Assembly (NCBI GenBank): GCA_030760725.1
Contig: JASWHV010000016.1
Coordinates: 13,197,084-13,261,083 of the forward strand
Direction of reading: 5' to 3'
DNA length: 64,000 nt
Source: Neostapfia colusana
Taxonomy: Eukaryota > Streptophyta > Magnoliopsida > Poales > Poaceae
The notes under the pieces were generated by a model. The model ran no database searches. It saw nothing but the letters and a program-made list of their open reading frames with translations, and was not told the DNA's origin. Shown piece after piece: positions 35,654 through 47,136 of this stretch (within the stretch, counting starts at the first letter, position 1; the number at the start of each line of letters is the position of its first letter). The position numbers and the translations under genes were made by a program.

Positions 35654-38600
35654 TGACACGACCCCTTTGGGTCCTGTCGAGCCAGGATCACGCTGAGGGG
35701 TGCTGCGTTGCACAGCACCGCATAACACACGTCAAAGGTACACAGCGGAAGCGGAAGCTTTATTACATAAACAAGTTTATCAACATGTTTACATCAAAAT
35801 AAGTTTAGTCCACACTCGCGGGCGTAGACTAAGCATCAAGTGCACGTTCAGCCCTCGAACGTGTCCTTGCTAGCACACACGCACACTAACTCTGCGGCGT
35901 GCACGACTCCCACTCGACGGGGTTCCCCTCCTGGGGTTCCGTCTCCTCTTCGGGAGTCCCTTCCTCATAGAACCCTGCAAAAGCTTCAAACACAAGCAGT
36001 GAGCACGAAGGCTCAGCAAGTCTGACCCGTCTCACCTAAACATGGAACTTCTACATGAGGGTAATGGGTTACATAAGGTAAAATCATTTGCAAGGACTCG
36101 CCTAATTAGTAGGACCTTACTTTCAAGTTTTAGCAGCAGGTTGTGGAGAACCTTACGCGAAGGTACATGAGAGAGCCGCAATCAAACAAGAAACGCATTT
36201 CTCTCATGTACTTTGCCCAAAGTTGAAAAGAACTTTAGTTAGCTCTAAGCTACAGCATATCATTAACAATCAATGTCCATCTTTCAATCAGCAACATTTT
36301 AACATGTAACTAGCCTGTTCTTTCTACGTCACGGTACAGTGAACAAGTGGTACTCACTGACCGCGAGGGACGGCGATTATAATCGATTTACACCTGCAGG
36401 GTTACCCGAACAACCCGTCACGTACGCCCGTACTCGATGTTGCCTACAACAACCATCACGGACGCCGTACGCGACTACCTTTCACCCGTTAGCCAAATAT
36501 TGAACCGGTCCCATCGTCCCGAGCAAGAGGTCCCTGCACGCGCATCTCTGTGCCGCCAGCTGATTTACACCTCGAGCTCTCAACCTACCCTCTGAACGAC
36601 GGGCAATGCCTCAATACCCAGCTACCCGAGTTACATCAGTTTCCCGGTTCCCATATAGCCGGTAGGTCTTCGGTACTGTTCTAGCTTGTTCAACAGGCCC
36701 GCACACGGCTCGGTCCTCAATCGACACAAGCGGAGCTACAGCACACAGGCCCCAAAGTCCTGCTGCCCTTACTCTCCGCTCGGTCTCATTTTCTTGCCAT
36801 GTGTATCATGTGCTATCTCTACCCGAGCAATGTGCCTCTAGCCTATTCTCGCGAGTAGTTCCAACTACTCGACTTGTACCGAATCCTACTCTATCCTAGC
36901 AATGCAGTGGCTAACGGGGTTTGCAATCCTAAACCCCAACCCATGGTTTTCTTGGCTATGCAGTGGGGTTTCCAAACAAGACTCTGATGCACAACATAAA
37001 GAAAACAAGTATGTGCTCCAAAACAATAAAAATTTATAAAATGGTTAATGCAAACCGGGGCTTGCCTTGCTGCTCTTGGTCGTAGGCTAGCTGTTCCTCC
37101 GGAGTAACGAAGTCTAGGACTTCGGGTTCCTCCTCGACCTTAGCGACTACATGATAAGAACAATGTATGTATTAATTAAATGCTTTTGTATTAACTTTGA
37201 AGTTGTGAAGTCTATAACCTTTACTAGATAGACCTAATGACTGTGAAACTTTTACTGTGGCTTGGTTACAACCTAAACAGAGACTTGGTCAAGTTTTAGT
37301 TGCAGCAAAGCTCATTTGAGCCCTCCACAAATAATTATGTCCTTGACCTTAATTAAAGGCTTTTAGGGTGTTCTAGGTATTTTCATGAAACAAACTATGA
37401 CTTTTTGAAAACTAGATTTTCAGAGGGTTCTAATGGAATTGGTCTCACTTAATTTGGAAGTCTCTAACTAAAGATATGAGCTAAACAATTTCAGAGAAAA
37501 TTCTGAAAATGTTTCTGAACATTTTCTATTTTCTCTGGAACAGTTTTACTAATCACACCATTAGGTGGACTAAATGAGCTCAAATGGATCTGAAATTTTT
37601 ATGGTAGTTCAAGGATATTTTGGTGAACATCTCAGCAAAATTTCAGGATTTTCCTCCAAATGATTCTCCAGTTAAAATTCCTAACAGTTTAAACTTTAAG
37701 GAATTAATTCTGGAGAATTACGGAATTTCATGAAGTGACACTTGATTTTCTGGAAAGTACTCAAAGAGCTGAATCCAGCAAAATTTGGTTCACTCAATTT
37801 GGAGCTTTCTAGCCAAAGTTATAAGGATTTGAAGTTTGAAGGAAATCTGAAAATCGGGGAAAAGTTTAAACTCGCGCGTGGGCCCAGGGGACACGCGTCG
37901 CACGCCGAAGCGACAGCACACCGCGGCCCACAAGGCTTTTGCGCGCCAGCACACCCGATCCCGGCCGCAGCCGGATCCCGATTCAAAATATCGGCCGCTG
38001 ACAGCTGGGGTCCACCCCCTTCTTCAACCTCGCGACACCCGCGCTCCGCCGCCGAGGGACCTCGCCGGAGAGCTCGCCGCCGGCTGCTGTACAGCTTCAA
38101 ACTTCTTGATTCTGGCCGCCCCTGCCTACTTTTACTTGGGGAACATGATCCGAGGGTCAGCTGCTCATGACAACGGCCGGAGCATGGTCGGCGACGAGCC
38201 GCCATATCGGAACGACTTCGGCCATGTCGGCTGATGCTCCTAGTGCCTCAGCTACTTGGGAAACCGGTCGGGGAGCATCAGTGGACCTCAGAGAAGGTCG
38301 ACATGAACTCGGGGCAGCTCGGGGAAGGCCCGAAATAGGTCCTCACCGTGCGCCCGATACCCCCCGTGCGTTCCGCCATTAGTAGACCTTGAATTACGCC
38401 GGGCACAGAAGTTCTCCGGCCCAGAGTTGTGAAGGCAACTTGTGCGTCACCGTGTCTAGTTCGTGTGGGAGTGGCCTGAGGCCCTCTAATCCTTTCTAGA
38501 GCACGAATTAAACAGAATCGTACCCGAGGGTCGTTCTGCACACAGAAAGGGGAAAAGTGGAAATTCGCCGCCGGTGAGCAACCACTCGAGCTGTGGCTCG

Positions 38601-39699
38601 GGGATGAGCAGCACCGGTCACCTGCGCGTCCAAGGGTGCCTTGGCTCGGGCGTGACAACGCCTAGGTTGGGCTGTCCACGAGAGCCCGAGGTGCGGCGGT
38701 TTCCAGTTCCGATTTTTATCGTTCGGCACAGCCGATAGCACTCGGTTTCAAGCGACATCTAGCAATGGGAAGGATGGAGGAAGGTCTCTAGTACCTTGCT
38801 GGGACTCTGGAGTGGAAGGAGGGAGCTGCGATCGGCCTGATCGATCGGGAGCTCGAGTGGCGGTGATGGCAGTGGAAAAACAAGTCGTGTGCGTCGGCAG
38901 CTCGAGGAATGGCGACTGAAGCACACCTGGGAGGGAATAAATAGCCCGGCGGTCTGGTCTCCGGCTTGGGGCACGCAGCAGGAGCTGGCGCCGGCTGCCC
39001 CTTTCGGTGGCGCGCGCGCACAGCAGCCGGGAACCGACTGAACTGTGGTTCAGTCGGTTTGCTTTGAGGCTGAGGCTGACATGTGGGTCCCACTCCTCTT
39101 TTAACCTCTGAAATTTATTCCTAACAGCTGTGGTAAACAGTGAACCCTATTCTACCCTTGGCAACTCAAATTATTCACCCAAGAGCCATTTGAATTGATC
39201 AAAGTTCAAATGAGGTTTGGTTTGAATGAATTTCAGCACAAGTGCAGTTTGAAATTCAAATAAAGTTTGAATTTCTCCCCCTTAGCTCATGTCAAGATCA
39301 ACTCCAAATGGAGTGAAAATTGGTGTGTGAGCTCACAAAAATGTGCTGAGCAAGAATATGCCTTCCACTTTTAAATTCAGTGGGTGAAAACAGTTTGAAT
39401 TTGAATATGTTTTCAAACTGCCCCTTTCCTATCTACACCCAAGATGACCTCAAAAATGTTTTGAATTTGGGTGAAACTTGGCATGGACATCCTTAGCAAA
39501 GTGTAGGAGTTTTCATATGTCCAGCCCATCTATATCACATGTGGGAAGTACCACTTTTGCAATGTGTGAGTTTGTCCCCTAATGAGCATGTTGATAATTG
39601 TTACTTGCTCTTTATTTGTGTTCATCATTTTTCCTCAAATGAGGTGTGTGGTGTGGTGATGAACACTGCAAATGAGTGTCAAAAACTGAGGCCCTTACA
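35654..39699 (-). repeat. 5' LTR of B (4,046 bp)
   Basis: Pairs with 24267-28312. The possible TATA element corresponding to A's lies near 38938-38945. Confidence 0.95.
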
Positions 39700-39704
39700 G
39701 TCGC
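39700..39704. other. Target site duplication of B, right copy (GTCGC)
   Basis: It matches 24262-24266. Confidence 0.95.
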
Positions 39705-40060
39705 CCTGCGCCAACAACTGGCGAGCGCCCAGAGACAGGACTGTCTTTTAGGCCAAAGATGAGTGCTTCATACTCTGCCAAGTTGTTGGTTGCCTTGGAA
39801 TTGAGACGCACCATGTACCCAGACTGCTCACCCGATGGCATGAGAAGCAGTACGCCGGCACCGGCCCCCTGCTTTCGCGAGGAGCCGTCAAAGAAGAGCG
39901 TCCAGTGAGGCCCGGTGAAGACCGGAGCTCGGTACTTTGGTTCACCGTCTTTGCGGCCCCCTGGGTCAGCCTTCGTTGGCGTCCACTCAGCCACGAAGCC
40001 AGCCAGTGCTTGGCTCTCGGCTGTCTGACGAGGTCGGGAGCTCAGCTTGAACTCCGCCGT
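39705..40060 (-). pseudogene. Second RNase H (archaeal type) of G, N-terminal half
   Basis: The minus strand encodes the start of the archaeal-type RNase H found in TAT elements (LFFDGSSRKQGAGAGV, then NNLAEYEALIFGL). It holds the first catalytic Asp and the Glu; the rest is at 24266-24080 beyond B. In C this domain follows RT and a degenerate first RNase H. Here it is joined directly to gag near 40061, so protease, RT and most of the first RNase H are gone. I has the same junction near 46455. Confidence 0.8.
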
Positions 40061-41993
40061 CTTTGGGCTGTCTTCCGGCTTCGGAAGCTGGCAGTGAGTG
40101 CCAGCTCCGCCCTCCGGCTGATCTGGCGCACTTGTCCGCCAGGCTGAAGGGCTCGGAGCCATCGCAGACCTCTCTGGTTGCAAGCCTCCGAAGCATCTTC
40201 TTGTCCTGGACACTGTCGAAGTGCGGCCACCACAGAAGCACTTTGAATATGCAGAATGGTGTTGCCTACCTGGGAGAACCGCTGGATGAAGGAGCGCAGC
40301 AACTCCCCAGGTTGTTGCTTGATGGCTTGGAGATCAAGCTCCGTGCAGGGACGGGTGTAGGAGCTGCCGAAGTTGGCGATGAACTGCCGGAAGAGCTCTC
40401 CCCAGGAAGTTATGGAACCCTGAGGGAGGTTCATTAGCCAAGACCGGGCTTTGCCGGTCAAGGCGACGGGGGAGTAGCTTGGCCATGACGGCCTCATCCC
40501 CTCCTGCGGCAAGTACAGCGGTGGAGTAGATCTGGAGGAACCAAGCCGGGTTGACGCTGCCGTCGTACTTCTCGGGCAGGTGTGGCCGAAACTTGCGCGG
40601 CCACCTCGTGAAGCGGAGGTGGGGCTCCAGGGCCGTACATCCTGCCCCTGTTGCTGCAGGTGTTGGTGCCGCAAACGCTTGGTTCGCCGCTGGCACAGTG
40701 TGCCCCGGTATGGGCAAGGCTGCGCCATAGACCGGGGGCGCCGTTTGCAGGACATATGGCTGTGGCATATGCTGCGTGGCGTATGTCTGCGGCAGAGTTC
40801 GCGTGGTGAAAGTCTGCGCCTCAGGCAGGGTTGAGGCAGTCGTCATGCTGACGCCGGCCTCTTGGCTGCGACGCCTTTCTCGTCGCTGCTCGAGGAACAT
40901 TCGGGCGTCTTGGCCCAGGTGGCATCGTTCCAGCTCAGTCCTCAGGTCCGTCAATGGAAGCCTGGTGGAGCTGGAATCCGCCGTCTGTCCGTCAACCGTT
41001 GGCGTGCGCGTCAGTGACACAGCCGGTTGGCCGGAGCATCGTGCCCGCCGATGTCAAGGGATTGAGGCGACGACAAGACAGTCTACCTCGCGAATCCACT
41101 GCTGGGTCGCTGCCTGAGGCGCGTCCCCAGCAGGCGGATTGTGCAGTAGCGCTCTTGTTGCGGCTAGCGCACCCCCGCTGGGTACGCCCAGCGCTACTGA
41201 AGACCTGACGCTGGTTGGAGCCTGCATTGCCGGGGTCGGCGCTGCCAGAGCCGGTTGCTGGCTCCCAGTGCAGGTACTGGTGCCGCGAACGCTTGGTTGC
41301 GCCTGGCACAGTGTACCCCGGTATGGGCAAGGTTGCGCCATAGGCCGGGGACGCCGCTTGCAGATCACATGGTTGTGGCTTATGCTGTGCGGCGTACGCC
41401 TGGGGCAGAGCTCGCGTAGCGAAGGTCTGCCCTCCAGGCTGGGTCGAGGCCGACGTCATGTTGTCGCCAGCCTCTTGAGTGCGACGCCTTTCTTGACGTC
41501 GCTCGAGGAACACTCGGGCATCTTGGCCCAAGTGGCACCGTTCCAGCTCTGTCCTCAGGTCCGTCGACGGAAGTTTGGTGGAGCTGGAACCCACCGTCTG
41601 CCCGTCAACCGTTGGCGTGCGCGTCAGCGACACAGCCGGTTGGCCGGAGAGTCGTCCCCGCCGAAGTCAATGTTTTGCGGCGGTGACGACAAGACGGTCT
41701 TCCTCGCGAATCCACTGCTGGGTCGCTGCCTGAGGCGCGTCCCCAGCAGGCGGATTGTGCAGTAGCGCCCTTGCTGCTGCTAGCGCACCCCCACCGGGTA
41801 CGCCCGGCGCTACTGAAGGCCTGACGCTAGTTGGAGCCTGCATTGCCGGGGTCGGCGCTGCCAGAGCCGGTTGCTAGCTCCCAGCTTGCCCTGACACACT
41901 CCTTCCTGAGTGTGTCATCATGTACTCTCCCCTGGTCATGGTTTGTCGCGGACGCGGAGGGGGAGAGTTTGCCGCTGAAGGAAGCTTGGTCAT
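40061..41993 (-). pseudogene. Broken gag of G with tandem N-terminal duplication
   Basis: Starts at the ATG at 41991-41993. The N-terminal segment is present twice in tandem (see 40655-41884), and the first copy has an in-frame TAG near 41873. The conserved capsid block (KFRPHLPEKYDGSVNP) follows at about 40600-40545. Around 40480 a one-base insertion relative to C and D shifts the frame. I has a one-base insertion at the same place. The gag C-terminus and Cys/His motif are deleted at the 40061 junction. A functional Gag is not possible, so any past movement must have used proteins from other copies. Confidence 0.8.
40655..41884 (-). repeat. Tandem duplication of the gag N-terminal segment (about 615 bp x 2)
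   Basis: Units are 41884-41269 and 41268-40655 on the minus strand. The junction joins ...GTACCTGCA to CTGGGAGCC. H carries the same junction at 642/643. The shared breakpoint means the duplication was inherited, not produced twice. Confidence 0.85.
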
Positions 41994-42028
41994 CTTCGTC
42001 GGCGGAAACTCGTCGCGCTAGAAGAAAG

Positions 42029-42048
42029 GCCCCCTACCTGGCGCGCCA
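42029..42048 (-). other. Primer binding site of G
   Basis: TGGCGCGCCAGGTAGGGGGC-type site two bases after the 5' LTR, the same as in H, C and D; probable tRNA-Arg. Confidence 0.7.
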
Positions 42049-42050
42049 AA

Positions 42051-43146
42051 TGTCGAAGTGTTCAGTCGACACTTCCCCCGGGCCTGCATTGGGCAGCCCG
42101 CGGAGGTTCTTTTTTCGGTGGGGCTAGTCTCTAGCGGAGAGTTTGCGCAGATGGACGAGTTAGTAAGAGCTTGACACTGCGAGTTTTACGTGGTTCAGGC
42201 CGCCGGAGCGTAAAACCCTACGTCCACGGCGAGCTATGGAGCTCGCTGTATTTCTTGCTGCTCGGGGCCGGAGGCCTGAGCTTGGGGGTGAGTTACAGCT
42301 TGAGAGTGTATGGCTAGCGTATGAGTTGCAAAGTGCGAACCCTTGCTATCGTCGCCTACCCGAGCCTTTTATAGTCCAAGACTCGGGCGGCTTACAAGGG
42401 GAGCCGGGACCCGACAGGTGGTCCCGGGAAGATTGTCTATTATCAAACGTATCTGTAATTATGCCGGTAGTTGTCTCTGGTCGAAGGCTTCTGAGTCTTC
42501 ATCTTGCCGCCCTGCCCATGCCGCATGCTAGTCGTAGTGGTTGATGACGGCGCAGGCGGCATGAGATGTCTTGTCGCGGTGTTTATTACCTGGCAGGTTC
42601 TGACACCGCATGCCAGTCTGTGATGCGACTGGGCGCAACGGCACCTTACAGAGGCGTGCTCCGCGTCTCCGCGTCTTGGGAAGACGCGGGCCTTGAATAC
42701 CTTGTACGGGCAAGGTATGGGGCGTCTTTACGCCCGCTGCCTATCTCTCGGGGGCAGGCAGCACCGTTCTGCTGCCACGTGGCGGGCCCGGAGCCCTTCT
42801 CAGAGAAGAGGAGGGCCCGGTCCGCGGGGCACGTGGAGCCTCCGGACCTCTCCCCGCGGAGGGGGAGGCTTGGCTTCTGTCGGCCACATGGCGGGCCCGG
42901 AGCTCTCCTCTGAGGAGAGGGAGGTCCGGCCCCGCTGGACGCGTGGCGCCTTCGGACCTCTCTCCCGCGGAGGGGGAGGTCCGGCTTCTGTATGCCACGT
43001 GGCGGGCCCGGAGCTCTCCTCTGAGCAGAGGGAGGTCCGGCCCCTCCGGACGCGTGGCGCCTTCGGAGCTCTCCCTGCGGAGAAGGGCGAGATCCTTAGG
43101 CATTTTCCCCTGTGCGCGGGGGTACCCCATATCGAGGGTACCGACA
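42051..43146 (-). repeat. 5' LTR of G (1,096 bp)
   Basis: TG...CA ends. A TATA-type motif (minus strand) is near 42369-42376 and the G-box/hairpin array at about 42775-43080. It pairs with the split LTR at 2545-2717 plus 18145-19065. Confidence 0.9.
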
Positions 43147-44034
43147 GAACCCTTGCTAACGTTGCCTACCCGATCCTTTTATTGTCCAAGACTCGAGTGG
43201 CTTACAAGGGGGCCCGGGACCCGACAGGTGGCCCCGGGGTGATTTCCTACCAGCTATTATGTCTTGGCGCTGGCGTCGAAGTCCTCGTCCTGCCGCCCTT
43301 CCCATGCCGCAGGCTAAGTGTAGCGTGTACTCGTTGGCGATGGCAGGGGCGGCAGGGCGTGTCTTGTCCGGTCTTGTCGCTACCTTCAATGGCCTGTAGC
43401 TTCAGACACTGTACGCCTGTCCTGGCTGTGACTGGTCACCGCGCCTCTTGACAGGCGTGCGCTGCGCTTATTGGCTGGCAGGTTCTGACACCGTGCGCCA
43501 GTCTGTGATGCGACTGGGCGCAACGGTACCTGACAGAGGTGTGCTGCGCGTCTCCGCATCTTCGGAATACACGGGCCTTGAATACCTTGTACGGGCAAGG
43601 TATTGGCCGTCTTTACGCCCGCCGCCTACCGCTCGGGGGCAGGCAGCGCTCTTCTGCTGGCCACGTGGCGGGCCCGGAGCCCTCGTCAGAGGAGAGGGGG
43701 GTCTGGCCCTGCAGGACACGTGGAGCCTTCGGACCTCGCCCCGCGCAGGGGGAGGTCCGGCTTCCATCGGCCACGTGGCAAGCCCGGAGCTCTCCTCTTA
43801 GGAGAGGGAGGTCCGGCCCTGCTGGACACGCGGCACCCTCAGACCTCTCTCCCGCGGAGGGGGGGGGTCCAGCTTCTGTATGCCACGTGGCGGGCCCGGA
43901 GCTTTCCTCTGAGGAGAGGGAGGTCCGGCCCCACCGGACGCGTGGCGCCTTCAGAGCTCTCCCTGCGGAGAAGGGCGAGATCCTTATGCATTTTCCCCTG
44001 TGCGCGGGGGTACCCCATATCGCGGGTACCGACA
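43147..44034 (-). repeat. Truncated 3' LTR of I (888 bp, divergent)
   Basis: It starts TGTCGGTACC on the minus strand but breaks off inside the LTR at the G boundary. About 43250-43470 differs strongly from the other LTRs, including extra sequence around 43330-43450. The G-box/hairpin array is at about 43660-43975. The missing end would be expected on G's far side but is not seen there. Confidence 0.8.
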
Positions 44035-44049
44035 GTGGCCCCCGGGCTC
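44035..44049 (-). other. Polypurine tract of I
   Basis: Purine-rich on the minus strand (GAGCCCGGGGGCCAC) directly before the LTR start, as in E and G. Confidence 0.65.
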
Positions 44050-45150
44050 TCCTCGGGGGAGGTAACGAGCCCGAGGTGAGGTCTTCTCCTACCCGCGCAC
44101 TTTCTTGTCTTGAGTACTCCCTGTGCTGGCAGGGTCTTGACGGCTTCGGAGTTCAGCCTCTTATGAGAGGGTGAAGCCTGGCATCGGAGCTCGGCCCGGC
44201 TGTGGGGGCGGAGGTCCGGAAGTCATCGGAGCTCAGGTCCACAAAGGGCGTGAGGTCTGGCATCAGGGCTCGCCTCTGAAAGGAGGGCGAGGGCTGGCAT
44301 CGGAGCTCGGCCCAGCTGTGCCGGCGGAGGTCCGGAAGTCATCGGAACTCAGGCCAGCGAAGAGCGTGAGGTCCGGCATCAGCGCTCGCCTCTGAAAGGA
44401 GGGCGAGGGCTGGCCTCGGAGCTCGGCCTGGCTGTGGAGGCGGAGTCCGGAAGTCATCGGAGCTCAGGCCAGCGAAGGGCGTGAGGTCCGGCATCAGCGC
44501 TCGCGTCTGAAAGTAGGGCGAGGGCTGGCCTCGGAGCTCGGCCTGGCTGTGGAGGCGGAGTCCGGAAGTCATCGGAGCTCAGGCCAGCGAAGGGCGTGAG
44601 ATCCGGCATCAGCGCTCACCTCTGAAAGGAGGGCGAGGGCTGGCATCGGAGCTCGGCCCAGCTGTGGGAGCGGAGGTCCAGAACTGCTCAGTGGTCCCCC
44701 CTTTCCCGTCCCTTAGTCTCATTTGGCTTACTGTCCCAGGCCGGAATACGGGGCGTGGGTAATCCAGTGCACTTGGTCCCAGAGGTCTGGCCCCAGCCCC
44801 AGTCAGGGTGTAACCGTCCGGCCCCCTGGTACTCAGACCGTAGCGCCGGGGGGCAGTGTGCGCATGCTTTGGGTGCAAGACCGGGCAAAGCAAGGCTCCT
44901 GACCCCCGGTCTAGCGTAGGTCTTTTCTCGGAGGAGACCAACTGGCGGTACAGTACCCTTACAGGGGGAGATCCAGAAGGCCACCGGGCCACTGGCAGGT
45001 ACCCCAAGCACTACCGCCTTCGGCAGGACGGCAAATATCGACTATGCATGAGAGCAGGAAAGAGGAACCGAGTGTACAATGGACGCACACTGTCTAGAGC
45101 GTGGGGAGGTGTTCATATAAATTAATGCGTAATTTAAATAAACACCTAAG
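44050..45150 (-). other. 3' untranslated region of I
   Basis: Matches G's 3' UTR nearly throughout, including the 115-bp array and the following unique part (44700-45150). No coding domain. Confidence 0.7.
44186..44700 (-). repeat. 115-bp tandem repeat, about 4.5 copies
   Basis: Units begin at 44186, 44302, 44418, 44533 and 44648. Homologous to 22235-22845 in G with one fewer unit. Confidence 0.95.
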
Positions 45151-46454
45151 TAAGCATGGTGAACTTACTGGGGTGGCGTCGGAGCGCCTGTCTTCACGCA
45201 GAGCGGGTCATGCGTGGCTTCGTCGTACACCGGACACGGGGGGCCCCCATGGCTATATCAGGGGGAAGCATGGCTTCGGCCCTGCATACCATGTGGAAGG
45301 GTAGTTCCCGTGACTCGGCCCTGAGATGTTCGGCTAGCCCTCGACATGGAGGAGCCGGTATCCCCCGACGGCTCTGGGTCCGCGTCTGCACCGGTTGTCT
45401 GGGTCTGCTTGGCGTGGACTTGGCACCCTAACCGGTTTGACGGCGTCCAGGTGGCTCTCGGTCAGTAGGAGCCATGCCGGGTGGCTTAACCGACCAACGT
45501 GCGGGACGATGAGCGTTCCCAGCACTCGCCTCCTTGGACTACTGCGAGCTAATCGCAGCCTTCCTCCTGGGTTATGCACCACAATAGGATGTCGTGGCGC
45601 CACGCCAGTAAAGATACCAGCGCGTAGCACTTAGCCATCCGCACCACCCGTTCAGCAGATGCACGTTCATCAGGAAGGATGTCCTTCAAGGAGTCCCGGA
45701 CCTCCGTGGTCCATGCATCGGGACTACTTGAGCTTCTGGATCTTTAGTGCTGGGTTGCACGGAGTCCCTAGTGACTCTTACGATCCTTTGGTGTCATACA
45801 GGGCCGCCGGGACTGCCTAGCTTCGAGGCACTGGTTCAGCCCCCTTCGCCCGGCTCGGTGGGCCGGGCTGTGGACCACAGCAACGTCCTCTCGAAGACTC
45901 CTTCATGCGCAGGGGCTCTGATGGGGGCTTTCGTTGAGAGGTCGTCAGCTGCGGCCGTGCCAGCGCGCGGTACATGGCGCAGGTCCAAGGCGAGGAAGTC
46001 TTTCTCCAACATCCGCACGTGGAGCAGATAAGCAGCTAGCTGTGGGTCATTGCAGGGGCATTCACCCTTAACTTGCTTGATAACTAGCTGGGAGTCGCCC
46101 TGCGCCAACAACTGGCGAGCACCCAGAGACAGGACTGTCTTTTAGGCCAAAGATGAGTGCTTCATACTCTGCCAAGTTGTTGGTTGCCTTGGAATTGAGA
46201 CGCACCATGTACCCAGACTGCTCCCCCGATGGCATGAGGAGCAGTACGCCGGCACCGGCCCCCTGCTTTCGCGAGGGGCCGTCGAAGAAGAGCGTCCAGT
46301 GAGGCCCGGTGAAGACAGGAGCTCGGTACTTTGGTTCACCGTCTTCGCGGCCCCCTGGGTCAGCCTTTGTTGGCGTCCACTCAGCCACGAAGTCAGCCAG
46401 TGCTTGGCTCTTGGCTGTCTGACGTGGTCGGGAGCTCAGCTTGAACTCCGCCGT
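45151..46454 (-). pseudogene. Pol remnant of I: second RNase H and core-less integrase
   Basis: The RNase H runs from about 46400 (LFFDGPSRKQGAG) through AEYEALIFGL to GDSQLVIKQVKGECPCND (near 46090-46040) and AAADDLS (near 45950). It keeps all four acidic positions, but the reading frame is shifted near 46120. Integrase follows with the N-terminal region (about 45800-45450) and post-core region (FHMVCRAEAMLPP, near 45290); the catalytic core between them is missing. This is the uninterrupted version of the G remnant and shows how the two align. Confidence 0.8.
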
Positions 46455-47136
46455 CTTCGGGCTGTCTTCCGGCTTCGGAAGCTGGCAGTGGGTGCCAACT
46501 CCGCCCTCCGGCTACTCTGGCGCACTTGTCCGCCAGGCTGATGATCTCGGAGGCATCGCAGACCTCTCTGGTTGCAAGCCTCTCAAGCATCTTCTCATCC
46601 CGGACATTGTCGAAGTGCCGCCACCACAGAAGCACTTTGAATATGCGGAATGGTGTTGCGTACCTGGGAGAACCGCTGGATGAAGGAGCACAGCGACTCC
46701 CCAGGTTGTTGCTTGATGGCGTGGAGGTCAGGCTCCGTGCCGGGACGGGTGTAGGAGCTGCCGAAGTTGGCGATGAACTGCCGGCAGAGATCTCCCCAGG
46801 AAGTTATGGAACCCTGAGGGAGGTTCATTAGCCAAGACCGGGCTGGGCCGGTCAAGGCGACGGGGAAGTAGTTTGGCCATGATGGCCTCATCCCCTCCTG
46901 CGGCAAGCACGGCGGTGGAGTAGATCTGGAGGAACCCCGCCGGGTTGACGCTGCTGTCGTACTTCTCGGGCAGGTGCGGCCGAAACTTGCGCGGCCACCT
47001 CGCGAATTTGAGGTGGGGCTCCAGGGCCGTACATACTGCCCCTGTTGCTGCAGGCGTTGGTGCCGCGAACGCTTGGTTTGCCGCTGGCACAGTGTACCTC
47101 GGTATGGGCAAGGCTGCGCCATAGACCGGGGGCGCC
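46455..47136 (-). pseudogene. Gag fragment of I, frameshifted and cut by C
   Basis: The frame enters from the C boundary at 47136 with the APPVYGAALPIP region, then the capsid block (KFRPHLPEKYDSSVNP). A one-base insertion near 46872-46880 (AAACTAC where D has AACTAC) shifts the frame. The remaining capsid (MNLPQGSITSWGDLCRQF and onwards) is open in another frame. It ends at the junction to RNase H near 46455. G carries an insertion at the same position. Confidence 0.8.

Larger units (their letters stand above)
24267..39699 (-). mobile_element. Element B: full-length Tekay/Del-type chromovirus, 15,433 bp
   Basis: Same architecture as A: 5' LTR (39699-35654), iMet primer site, leader, extra gene (34154-33210, intact), gag-pol (32938-28382, one nonsense change), polypurine tract, 3' LTR (28312-24267). 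The LTRs are both 4,046 bp with only about four differences by eye, so the insertion is even younger than A. It is 11 bp longer than A, apparently from a short tandem duplication in the leader. Confidence 0.95.
2545..43146 (-). mobile_element. Element G: non-autonomous TAT-like retrotransposon, interrupted by A, S and B
   Basis: Minus-strand order: 5' LTR (43146-42051), primer site, gag with tandem duplication (41993 to about 40061), second RNase H (40060-39705 and 24266 to about 24000), integrase remnants (about 23965-23304), 3' UTR with a 115-bp repeat (22845-22235), polypurine tract, and 3' LTR (19065-18145 plus 2717-2545). Without the three insertions it is about 6.7 kb, against roughly 10.4 kb estimated for C/E. 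Protease, RT, first RNase H and the integrase core are absent. The two LTRs are closely similar (both share the GTGTTCAG and CTAGTCTCTAGC variants). Flanks are 'ccaaa' on the left and 'gaacc' on the right, so no target duplication is seen. Confidence 0.85.
43147..47136 (-). mobile_element. Element I: non-autonomous TAT-like fragment
   Basis: Minus-strand order: gag (47136 to about 46455, cut by C), second RNase H, integrase remnants without core, 3' UTR with 115-bp repeats, polypurine tract, partial 3' LTR (44034-43147). It shares with G the gag frameshift, the gag-RNase H junction, the integrase-core deletion and the repeat array. Its LTR is the most divergent here, and G's LTR abuts it internally. 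It appears to be the oldest layer on this side. Confidence 0.8.

Noticed and set aside
2718..39699. A and B as one tandem or segmental duplication
   Set aside because: They have different target duplications (CGTCC and GTCGC), different sites inside G and consistent LTR differences between them, so they are independent insertions.
41269..41884. Separate gene upstream of gag in element G
   Set aside because: It is a second copy of the gag N-terminus from tandem duplication and carries an in-frame TAG.
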